A stretch of DNA of 64,000 nt from Schistocephalus solidus (Eukaryota > Platyhelminthes > Cestoda > Diphyllobothriidea > Diphyllobothriidae): NCBI GenBank assembly GCA_017591395.1, contig WEDG01003293.1, positions 20,145 through 84,144 of the forward strand, in the 5' to 3' direction. Within the stretch, counting starts at the first letter, position 1. Every line of letters begins with the position of its first letter. The notes beneath the pieces were generated by a model. It saw only the letters and a program-made list of their open reading frames with translations, was not told the DNA's origin and ran no database searches. The translations under genes and the position numbers were made by a program. Shown here piece after piece: positions 54,170 through 64,000 of the stretch.

Positions 54170-57100
54170 ACAACTTGCGACGCCTACAGGTCGTATTAAT
54201 GCCAGGAAGGCAATTAACTATTCAGTTAACTTTTAATTTCCGGTCTTTTACCAAAAGGAAAACTTGGGTTCGGATCCTTATCTACCAAAATGCGCTCAAA
54301 TTATAAGAACCTACAAAATAAATATACATTCTGCATACTCAGAGCAACTCTAATTTGTATTGCCTAGGGGCCTAATAAAAACCGGTTTGAAAACGCATAT
54401 CTTTCTCAGATAACTTAATACATTTTTCTCAAAATTCAGTTGCAGCACTAATGAAACGAAAATAAATATTTAAGTTGAAAAATCAAAAAAACCTTGCCAA
54501 AAGCCGCTGTTCTAAATTCTGGATATTTTGTTTTAAAACTTTTTGGCCTCTGAAATGCTTTATAACTTTCAGCATCCTTTTATAAACAATATGTTTGGTA
54601 GAAGAGACTCGTACAGGGAGTATTCAACATGAAAAAAAACTGTTTTACCGACAGGCCAAAAGATTCCTCGACAGTCGTTCACTTTTTCATGGCTCTGAAT
54701 ATATATTGTTAAAGGGGTTGATGATGCAGATATTGTCAGTGCGACATTTCCCTACCCTTGGAAACCGTAAGGTACCGGACTAAGTGAAATATGTATGCTC
54801 TTCCTTGAAGCGTACCTGAAAGGCTGAGTTTGTGTCATTCCCTGATTGACTTCGGGAGGTAAGTAATATCGCGGACTCCCTCTTCATGTCATCTCTCAGG
54901 GCCCTTGGATTATATGAATATAGCTGTCGTCTCAGTGGTCAAAGAGGATTGTTCTCATTGCAAAGAAAAATGCGTCCGTAGCTCTATTAATTACGTTTTC
55001 CAGAGGCTCCCTAGGAAGGTTTTCCCTTTATCGGATTGGAAATATGATTGTGAGCCTTATCACATCAGGTAGTCATTCCATTCCGCACCATGTGGCACAC
55101 CTACGTAGCCCGCCGAAAATGCAGTGAACAGAATCTTCAAGCTCCACTGTCAGTCTATTCTGACAGAAGAAACCAGAAAGACATAGCCAACATGAATATC
55201 AAACGCTGATGAAGGTGCGCGTGGTTAGCTTCCAGTAGTAGAGAGGAATCGCAACTTTTCTGAAACGTGGAAGCAGAGACTCAATTTTAGCCAAGCATTG
55301 CGCTTAATTATGTCTATATATGTACTCACAGGCGCTCAAGAGAGATCAGGCAAAATTAGCGGCTTAAACAACTGGCCAACGGCTGGCCAACAATCTCGTA
55401 CATTTTTTCTTATTTACAATGTGCGTTTATATACGCTTTCCTGCGTGAGCCAGCTGTCTAGGTTATTTCCATTTTATTTCATTGTCATATCTTAACTTAC
55501 AGCATCTAGATGTTGACTGATGATGTATTGGCACTACATCGCTGTTGATTCTTACAGAGAGGCACGTCTGGATAATTAGTACGCTGAACATTTAAATTAA
55601 GTTGAAAAACGGTACTTATATCAGAATGAAACATTTTAGGAAATAAGGAATCATCCTCATCTCAATATGTACTATTGTCTTATTTAAATGGTGCCTTTCT
55701 CGCAATGAAGCTTCAGTTGTTAAGCCAGATTATATCAGCCTTATGTCGTCGGCTGTCTAATATGATCTTCGAGCAAAAGCTTCGTCGGCTAAAACAGCCA
55801 ACCTTTTGTGTCAGCTAATCGATCTGTCATTATCTTAATTAACAAATACTGAGCATGTTACAATAAGCTCATCATCTGCGAACGTCTCTGGCTGTTGCAC
55901 ACCATCTGTGCCCAGAAGACGCGCTTTACTTACTACAATCGAATATCACCCGTTTCCACCCATGCTTTAAACAATAGTTTTAAAGCCTATAGGCTTTAAG
56001 ATCATGACTCTCAAAGCGCAACATCCACCATAGTTTTCGCAAGCATGACAGGTATTACGGAAAATATATAAGCCAATTCTCTTCTAAACGAGATAGGCGG
56101 TTTCATTGACTGAGCATAATAACCCAAAGCTTTAAACTTGCTACTCTGGCCAGAAAAATTAAATTTTGACGACAACATTACGGATGTTCAATGGCTCTAG
56201 TTGTTTGAATTGGATGAGTTATCCATTGAAGCTATATATGTGATAAATTCAGGCTAAAAACTGAACCAAATAAAGTTGTCAAATGCGCTAAAAGGTTTTG
56301 TGTAACACCGGACATTAATTGTGATTCTAGCTCTTGTCAGATATTTCCGGACATAATCGAGATAGATATGGAAGGTGTGTGGTCTAACCTGGGTACATCC
56401 TCGCCATGAAATATAACGAAGTGTTCGGAGGCATGGCTTAGAAGATTTCCGACGCAAATGAGCACTCAGTTCTCCTCCTGACTAAAACATCAAGCCGAAA
56501 TCTTTCCCAAAGTACGCATTTTTTGGCAACAGTTACATTCAGGAAAAACAGTAATTACATTTGGGTTAATACCAGGAGAAGCAGCGGTATGCGTCCGAAA
56601 ACGAGAACGTTTTCTAACCAAATTTACTCAATGTTCACATTACTTGCATTCACCATGGACATAAACTAAGCAAAGGTGTGGAGAATGAGATTGACTTCGT
56701 ACGTTGTAATGCTGCTACAGTAAAACTAACGCACTTTTAAACCAACACTAAGCACTAGAATCGTTAATTGGAAATGCATATTTGGTTGGATAATTACGTA
56801 GTTCATTGGGTATATAGTCGGCCTGCGGCGGCTTCTTAACTGGCCTTTCTGAGAACCCGGTGGACAAGTGCTCCAAATTAAAGCAATCAATTTCAGATGC
56901 ATGAGATGATAAGTGGGGTGGTTAGAAAGAGTCATAACGCTTTAAACATATATCCAGGATGTCAGTAAGTTTGCTTTAGATATCTTATATGATATATCTC
57001 CCATAAGCTTTTAAGTTTCGATAAGATAATGCAGCCGAAAAATACAAGCCTTCGTAAGATAATACATTTTTTGTTATTAAAACATCTTCAAAAAGATTGC

Positions 57101-58915
57101 TTGTGGATTGAAAGCTGTAAGGACGTAAAATAAGCCTATATTTACACATAATTGGAAACATATTAAAAGTCGAACATACTATTCCTTTATCAACATGTTT
57201 GTATTGCGCTCCCCACGGCAAGGCTTTTATAAAGATTGATGTAATATCGAAAAATAAATTCTCTAGGCCGGCTGTTAGTTATATTTGACAGTAAAGGAAA
57301 CCTCAAAAAACGTTTTTGAGGTTGCGGTCTTCGGCCAGCTCTCAAAATGATAAGGTGAATTCCTACACAAATCACAAATGCACAAATGATCATTCTGAAG
57401 CGAATTATGCGTGTTCATGCATAGCGTAAAAGTGGAAATTCTTTAAAATTCCAAATAAAATCAAAGGTTCCTGTGCTTTTCTACGAAAATTCACCGTTTG
57501 AACTGGCATTGAGTAAACAGACATGGTGAAATGAAAAATATCGGGAAAAGTCGAGCTCAATCATCATTGGGCTGCTATTTAAAATGGGAAACAATCGAGT
57601 ATTTTCCATAATATATTCTCCATAAACATTCGTTTGAAAGTGTTTATTGCCGTTTCTCTTAGAAGATTTCAAATTGAAGAGGATTTAGAAACCGATCCAA
57701 GTTAATCTTGATTATAATCTGTGGTTTCATTTATTAAAAATGCGGCAGTTTTGGCCTTCGTTCACACGCGTGCTGAATATACATACGGGAGTAAGAATTC
57801 TGCCACAAGTAGTACTATTAGTAAGTCCATATTCTGTTGCACAACTGAGAGCCTTGTTTTCGAAAACACATTTTTGCGACCGTTCGATTCTTAATCTGGT
57901 GTCCAACATGGTTGCATATTACTTCAAAAATATGTAATGACCTCGCCGGCAATACATTTAGAAGGGATGGGCACAGTTGTCAAAGTGTCAAATTTGAATC
58001 AGAATGCCAGCTACTGAAAAGTTCTGCTGACAATATCTCACTGCCATCGGTTAGTCATGATACATCTCCACGAGCAATACCCTGAGTGGATGAGGCCATT
58101 GAATTAGTCGGTTTATCAATCGCCGTCACGAAGATCAAAGTATTAGCAAATTTAGTGCATGACCAGAATGTACCTATAAAATTATGTACTCTCAGTTTAT
58201 CATTTACAAGCGTTTTGTTACTATATTTGGTGTGTTGTTTGCCGAACAGACAGGGGAGGGTACAACATTGTCACTTAAATCAATGACGCTCAGTGGGTTT
58301 TCACTAAATTTCGGTATTTAGGGTTATAACAATATCCGAATTACATGCACTCAGTGATCCGAACCCTGCCAAATGCATCACTCAAATCTTCTGTCATCAC
58401 AGCTCTACTGGGTATGGTCGCAAAATTTCACAATTGCTAAATGAAAAATCTTTCTCATTGATGATGCAAACAAAACGGGATTATTTGGTGCCGTCTTTGC
58501 AAAATGATTTAGTATTTGAATCTGAACCAATTCTCTTCTTACGTCCTTTCGTAAATAAAACACCCAGTTTAATCTATGTCTATTTAAGGGTCATTCGTCT
58601 TACAACTCACACTGCTTGAATTCGATTGGCCACCGGGCATTTAACCTTTTAAAGCTGCTTATAATTTTTCTTGTTAATTTTCTGCTTGGAATTTTTCACA
58701 GAACTATGACAGACCTCATTCATCCTTACAAAAGTTCAATTCTGGGCTCTGATCTGATGTCAATAACTTTTTAAGCATGCATAAATAACGCATCCAGCAA
58801 AATATCTTGCAAATTTAATTTTCAAGGAAGATATCGATTCCTGTCTTACTTCTCAGCTTTTACGTTTTAATCATCATATGTACTTGAAAAATCACGCAGA
58901 AGTTGGCATTTAGCC
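54170..58915. other. AT-rich, no gene recognised
   Basis: Many short open frames, none with a family motif. No tRNA or repeat shared with the rest of the window was noticed. It could be intronic or intergenic. Confidence 0.4.
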
Positions 58916-58919
58916 ATTT

Positions 58920-59400
58920 TGAATCTTGTCACTTCCCTTCGTATTGAAAAGAAGTCAGTGCTTGTTCCCTACTCTGATCGTAGTAAAGCCTTCGACAAGT
59001 TGTAACGTAGACGCCCTTAGGTAAAATTTTAAGCCCTCGATCCAACCTCAACTTCCTGATTGAATCATGTCTGATTTCTCCAATTGCTGTGATAAAGTCA
59101 TGGTAGGTAAAAGCAGCTCGATCCCTAACTCGACCGTGCTTCAAGGCATGGCTTTTGGTTCACACTTCTCCATTCTTTACATCAACCATATTTTGACATA
59201 TATAAGAAATTCGCATACGTAAATTCATATTTTAAAGATTCTGCAAATATTTACAGTGGAAAATTGACTCCGAGCCTCTTTGCTTGTGAAAATGTAGTTC
59301 ACCATGGCAGATGGAGTTTTATTTACCAATTGCAGTGTCATATGTTTGGGCCGCCTGATCTTGAAAATTTGCTAAATCTCAGTTTGCTCCCTGATAGAGG
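58920..59400 (+). pseudogene. CR1/Jockey-like LINE RT fragment
   Basis: Plus strand in shifting frames: RSKAFDKL (58978-59002, motif A: DFSKAFDKV), KFKPSIQPQLPD, MSDFSNCCDKVMVG, then SSSIPNSTVLQGMAFGSH and FSILYINHIL (59115-59205; intact form TSGVPQGSVLGP..FLLYINDI), and FKDSANIYSGKLTPSLF (59235-59285; the FADD motif C, here FKDS). The loss of both Asp in motif C and several stops show it is dead. Confidence 0.75.
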
Positions 59401-60190
59401 ACGTAAATCCCTGTTAAAAAAGTTAACTTTATCACTTCATGCTAAAAAAAGGTGATTTTCACGGCCAGTTTTCATCCCATCTTGATTTCGACCATCATTT
59501 GGAAATATGGACGACTGAAATCGTTTCCTTTGTCGTCACGGCTCTCCTCTTGTTTGAACCTTTCCATACGGCTACAATCTCGTCTGCCATTGCATCTGCT
59601 GCGTCTTCAGGCGATGGTACTTTGTGGAATTCACCTACGCAGACTGTTGACGATCGTTTCGTGTTTCTCTGTTTGTGGTCTGAGAAATCAGCAACGAGAG
59701 TACCATGGTCGCTTCTCTGACAATTCCAACATGACCTTCGCAATCTCTGATGTCATTTCCTCGTTTGACCATTAACGTGTGGATATTGCTTTCGACGTTT
59801 TCCCCTGTCTTGCATCATTGGCGGAGACGCTTATAGCTCGTCGATGCGCATTGTGATCACTGTTGCGGTGGTGCAAAGTAGCACCCCGTCGTAATGTGAT
59901 TTCTCCCACGATAAGGAGCGTTTTGAACCTTCATTATCTCTCATCAGAATGTCTTTCCTACTTAACGCGTATGTTGTTCTCCCAGGAGCGACAGTTTATG
60001 TTTCCTTAAAAACCCACGAACTGCGTTCATAACAATTCAATTTATTGAGGGAAATAGGCATGGGCCTTTGAGTACCCTATTGAAAAACGTTAAATTAAGT
60101 GTGGCATACAGAGAAACCATGTGGGTTGCAAAAGTTCAAAATGCGATCATAAAATATGACAAGTGGTGCGTGACTCTCGAGGGTTAAGAT
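59401..60190. other. no gene recognised
   Basis: Overlapping open frames 59439-59720 and 59452-59775 (+) have no recognised motif. This may include 3' flank of either neighbouring LINE. Confidence 0.4.
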
Positions 60191-60197
60191 AAATTCC

Positions 60198-62805
60198 TCA
60201 TCGCTTAGGCTCGTTTAGGAACATAAATTTGTCAAGGTTCCTTTTAAAGCTTTCCAGCGATGGTGACATCACAAAGTCTTCAGGGAGAGTATTCCATGGT
60301 TGAACCACTCTGGCAGAGAAGGAGAACTTGCGCACATCCAGTCTCGCCTGCTGGACGCGCAGTTTTTAATGGGTGAACTCGGAGGTGGGTTATGGAGGCA
60401 ATTTCAAAGAAATCCGAGAATTTCAGGCAATAATTCAACCTTAACAATGCGGAATGTCTGCAGGAGACCACCACGCGTTTGCCTATAACTCAAAGGGAAG
60501 AGGTTTAAATTCATTAGGCGGGTTGGATATGACAAGGCATTTTGGCTCCTAACCATTTTGGTGGCTTTCCCCCGTACTCTTTCGAGTCAGTTCAAATGTT
60601 GAACTGTCCAGGGTTTCCAGGCTTGCACAGCATATTCAAAATGCAGCCTAATGAATGTTCCAAAAGTCTTAGCGAAGAAATCATCATCGAAATCCAAAAA
60701 GGCTCGTCTGATGGAATGCAGCACCGCAATTGTGCTCTTCGCAACTTTCGATCAGTGAGAAGATGGTTTTAAGGTGGCTGTCGTCAGCACACTAAGGTAC
60801 TTTTTGTTAACCACGACTTTTAAGTGTTCACTGTTGAGAAATTAGGTTCTAATTTCAGCAGATCCAGATGGGTTGCCTAAGTGAATTATTGTACCGTTAT
60901 CGACGTTGAACCGCAAAAGCCAATGATTCGACAACTCCTCCAACCGAGTAAGGTTGATCTGTAGTTTATCTTCGTCAGCAGGGCTCTGGATAACATTTCA
61001 GGTTTTAATGTCGTCACAGTCCAGATTCCTGACACAATCGTCCGCGTATATTAAAAACAGTATTGGTCCTATTGCTGAACCCTGAGGAACCCCATTTTCG
61101 ACCGCAGCAGCACTTGACCTCTCTTGGCCGATGCACACAACCTGGCGCTGACACGCGGGGAAGTTTTCGATCCACTTGAAGAGGTAACCTCTGATTCCAA
61201 TTCGTTCTAGCTTGTACAGCAGCCTCTAGTGCGGCACAGTATCGAGGGCCTTTTGAAAGTCAATGACGGTGATGTTAACCGCTTTTTTATCTTCAAGTGT
61301 CGAGATCCACCTCTGGTGCGAATACAGCAAATTTGTTGTGCAAGATCTACCTTTTCGGAACCCGTGTTTACAGCTTGATGACAAATTATGAGTCTCTAGG
61401 AATTTCAATAATTCGCTCTTGATGATAATCTTGCCAAGGATGCATGTCAAGCTTATGGACCTGTAGTTGATTCCTGACGCCCGACTACCGCTTTTGTACA
61501 AGGGAGTTACATGTGCAAGCTTGCAATCGATAGGTAGTGTTCCGGAGTCAAATTATTTTGAAGGAGCACTGACAGAGGTGTGTAAATTTCATTGGCGAGT
61601 TCTTTCAGAATCTTGGGTGGAAGCTTGTCTGGTAATGGGGATTACAACTATTTTAGTTCCTTTAATTCCCTTCGGATCAGAAATTTAGGGAATAGTGTTT
61701 AGCATATGCTTGCAGTTGGTGGGCTATCGCCTGAGGGACGAAAGAACCTTGCCTCATTTGTGAAGACTGAGCGGTAGAACTGCGAGAACTACTCGGCTTT
61801 TTCCGTTATCAGAAATTTTGACCCCCATGGCAGTCTTAATCAGCGGAAGTTTGATGCCTATTTCTTGTACATCTTTGAAAGTAACTGTAGACTAACTTTG
61901 GATTCTGCGTTGCCTTTTGCAGCAAAGTCTTCTCGAATTCTCTTTGCATTTAAAGGATAAGGCTTTTCAATTTTTTTCTGTGTTTTATACTTATTAAAAT
62001 ATGCGATTTTATTAGACTCGCAATATTTTCTCCACAAACTTGTGCATCCTGTTTATTTTTCTTTTTAAGTTGCTGTCTAGCCACCGCGGATGCTTGCTCT
62101 GATGGACACTCTTTAGTGGGCAGTGGTTGTACATAAGTTGCAGAAGAACATTTTCGGAAGGACTCCCAATCTTCGTTCACGGTGCTCGAAAACATTGGGG
62201 TCTGGTTGATGTCTGCTAAATCTGTTGGCATCTGATGAAAGTTTCCTCGCCAAACTTAAAGGGAATTTTTCCTCTAAAGCCGGCGCAACGGAGAAAAAGG
62301 AGTAGTCCCACGTAAGCACCCCATGCTCACAACGATTGAGCGGAGGCATTTAAACAATCTAGTCAATGCTGCCTGATGTTTTCGTGAAAACCAGGTCGAG
62401 ACAGTTAGCCCTATGTCCTTCACGTGCTCTTGTGGGGAAAAGGACATGTTGTTTGTTGAGTGCCTTCAAATTTTTATGCAAACAAATAATCAAAAGTCGC
62501 TTTTGGGCATGATGATTGAACAGTGCTCCAGTTAATTCCTGAGGCGTTGAAGTCACCCATAATCATGCCATTAGGTCGACTGGATAAATTAACTAATTTA
62601 TCCAAAAAGTGGGTGTCTGCAACTTGGTCGTTCCTAGGTGGCCGATAGGCAAAAAGGACATCCAGACATGGAGAGCCAAGAGCCTTGATGTTTTACCATA
62701 TGGCTTTCATGCTGCACACAAACTTGCTCGTCTCGTCGGACACTATAAGCACGTCTTTCACATACACAATTATTCCAACCTCCCTGTCGCTTTTTATTTT
62801 ATTTA
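60198..62805 (-). pseudogene. CR1-like LINE: endonuclease (partial) and RT to the natural C-terminus
   Basis: Minus strand, 2.6 kb, 5' truncated. The endonuclease part opens with SDREVGIIVYVKDVLI (62800), then PCLDVLFAYRPPRN, and MIMGDFNASGINW (62575-62535; GDFN motif), then CLDLVFTKTSG. A linker follows with LEEKFPLSLARKL. RT: PLYKSGSRASGINYRSISLT (61505-61445), HGFRKGRSCTTNLLYSHQRW, ITVIDFQKALDTVPH (motif A), VENGVPQGSAIGPILFLIY (motif B). Motif C is damaged: after FLIY the text runs DDCVRNLDCDDIKT, apparently missing about six residues before the second DD. C-terminus: FSARVVQPWNTLPEDFVMSP then SFKRNLDKFMF and a stop at 60198. Stops (about 8) and frameshifts are few for its length, so it is younger than the 5.8-kb copy. 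Confidence 0.9.
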
Positions 62806-62837
62806 ATTATTGCCAGTTTACAGGCAAGGTCAATTTA

Positions 62838-63170
62838 TATATATATATATGATAGTGTGTGGCTCACCGATCTGCTTAAGGAACATTTATGTTCCGTTGT
62901 GTCCTGGAACTCAGACTAGAGTACTCACAGACAGTCGCATAGCGACGTGTAGCATATGTTGATAATGTGGAACCGACAAAGACAAGGGAGACCGGAATGG
63001 CCATTTCTGGCTTATAAGCCGTCATCAGCCAGTCATACCCAATCCCAAGTGTGGAACACCTGGGATTCGGTATGACTGGCTGATGACGGCTAATAAGCCC
63101 GGAACATGCCATTCGTCTCCCTTTAGTCAGATCGGTGAGCCCCACACTATCATATATATATATATATAGT
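62838..63170. mobile_element. HZ inverted element between TA runs
   Basis: Outer ends GATAGTGTGTGGCTCACCGA (62850 on) and TCGGTGAGCCCCACACTATC (63126-63145) are inverted repeats next to TA microsatellites. Inside, two hammerhead halves stand head to head: minus at 63034-62990 (identical core to 8311-8355) and plus at 63070-63115 (shortened; GAAA mutated). The right tail has an internal deletion. Folded, the centre would form a long hairpin from TGGGTATGACTGG/CCAGTCATACCCA outward. It is non-coding. Confidence 0.85.
62990..63034 (-). ncRNA. hammerhead-ribozyme-like core (best minus-strand copy)
   Basis: The minus strand gives GACTGG, CTGATGA, C, GGCTTATAAGCC, A, GAAA, TGGCCA, TT, CCGGTC: the same 45 nt as the copy at 8311-8355, 54 kb away. 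The same caveats hold (C-A at the first stem II pair, loopless stem III). Confidence 0.65.
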
Positions 63171-63431
63171 AGAGAGTCAAGCTGACAGTGAAAAAAACTC
63201 CTGATTGTTTTGTGTCAGGTGTTTGTATATTATATTTTTGTATATTTTTGAAGGGTTACAGGCATTGCCCTTGATGACCCTATTTATGTCAAGGTATCAT
63301 TGCATGTGTACAGTCAATATAAAATGGTGTACATTTAAAAATGTTTGAGTCAAAAGCATAAGATAACTTCAAATGCGTTTTTCACAGCCATAGGCGAAAC
63401 ATTGTGGAAGAAAACTAGAGCCCGAAAGATT
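63171..63431. other. probable 3' flank of the LINE that follows
   Basis: No open frame. It lies downstream of the LINE stop on the minus strand and may be its 3' UTR. Confidence 0.4.
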
Positions 63432-64000
63432 TTAAAAGGCTGGTTTTAAGAAATCATGCTGTGACAGTCGTCTTTTGTCAAATATAATGCAATCAAGCCT
63501 TCTTTTAAAATCAATAATGCTTTCAGAGGTAACCATCTTGCTTGGTAACGAGTTCCAAGGTCGAACCACTCGTTGGCTGAAACAAAACTTTCTGATGTTC
63601 AATCGCGTGCGTTCGCTATTAACCTTGTAAGGATGACCACGCAGATGAATTTTGCAGGCAAAGTCGAAGAAATCCTTCGATCTCAGGGTGGAATCATGGC
63701 CCCGGATAATCCGGAATGTCCAGAGCAGGCTACACCGTAAGTGCCTGTAGGAAAGAGGAAATAAGTCAAGCTTTTTCAATCTGTCTTGGTACGGTAACAT
63801 CTTAAGACCGTCAACCATCTTCGTTGCTCTCCGTTGCACCTGTTCGAGGAGGTCAACATCTTTTCTTCCTCCACGGTATCCAAGCTGGTACTCCGTAATC
63901 AAAAATGTGGTCTCACAAAGGCGCCATAGTCTTTTCCGAATAGATCAGGGGGGAATATTTTAAACGCACGTCTGATCCAATGTAGTGTACATGTTGCCTT
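63432..64000 (-). pseudogene. CR1-like LINE RT C-terminus, continues beyond the window
   Basis: A 156-codon minus-strand frame (63902-63432): DVDLLEQVQRRATKMVDGLK, LDLFPLSYRHLRCSLLWTF, SERTRLNIRKFCFSQRVVRP and WNSLPSKMVTSESIIDFKRR to a stop at 63432. This is the post-RT region of CR1-like LINEs and parallels the end of the 60.2-kb copy. Above 63902 the text (IRRAFKIFPPDLFGKDYGAF, VRPHF) is in another frame, so at least one frameshift exists. The rest lies outside the window. Confidence 0.88.

Overview
This window is eukaryotic nuclear DNA. It most likely comes from a flatworm, and a diphyllobothriidean-type tapeworm is my best guess. The guess is an inference from the APE-type LINE with C2H2 fingers after its reverse transcriptase, the Penelope-like fragments, the abundant tRNA-headed repeats and introns of about 50 nt. 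There is no bacterial gene organisation. Most of the 64 kb is old, fragmented mobile DNA, and I recognise only one host gene with confidence.

Host gene: a class I phosphatidylinositol transfer protein (PITP) is encoded on the minus strand at 44150-47870. Five coding exons can be placed to the base with GT-AG junctions, giving 262 residues. The first exon, expected to hold about 8 codons, was not found. Intron 2 (2.8 kb) carries repeats and a recent 496-bp tandem duplication that copied half of exon 2. A 187-codon unidentified ORF lies just downstream at 43131-43694.

Left part (1-20 kb): a degraded CR1-like LINE (5.85-6.7 kb), a Penelope-like element with RT and GIY-YIG domains (6.9-8.0 kb), many copies of a hammerhead-bearing repeat (called HZ here), two MITE-like elements with a telomere-like core (11.65-12.03 and 12.49-12.89 kb), a large imperfect palindrome (13.3-14.1 kb) and LTR-like repeats (18.0-18.6 kb).

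Centre (20.5-28.4 kb): a nested structure. A minus-strand Ty3/gypsy element (RT, RNase H and integrase at 28.34-26.35 kb; integrase C-terminus at 21.4-20.95 kb; LTR-like repeat at 20.9-20.5 kb) is split inside its integrase by about 5 kb. The insert holds a plus-strand LINE (endonuclease, RT, five zinc fingers; 21.5-24.8 kb) and a 682-bp tandem repeat of a family called B here (24.9-26.27 kb).

Right part (28-64 kb): mostly unannotatable AT-rich DNA with trinucleotide arrays (32.4 and 36.5 kb), further B, HZ and MITE copies, the PITP gene, a second Penelope-like fragment (52.5-53.0 kb), and three CR1-like LINE fragments (58.9-59.4, 60.2-62.8, 63.4-64.0 kb).

The most interesting signal is the HZ family. 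A 45-nt core folds as a hammerhead ribozyme and recurs with constant length at several loci. It is joined to a tRNA-like RNA polymerase III head, is sometimes framed by inverted tails, and lies next to both Penelope-like fragments. All calls are by eye; no search or folding program was run.
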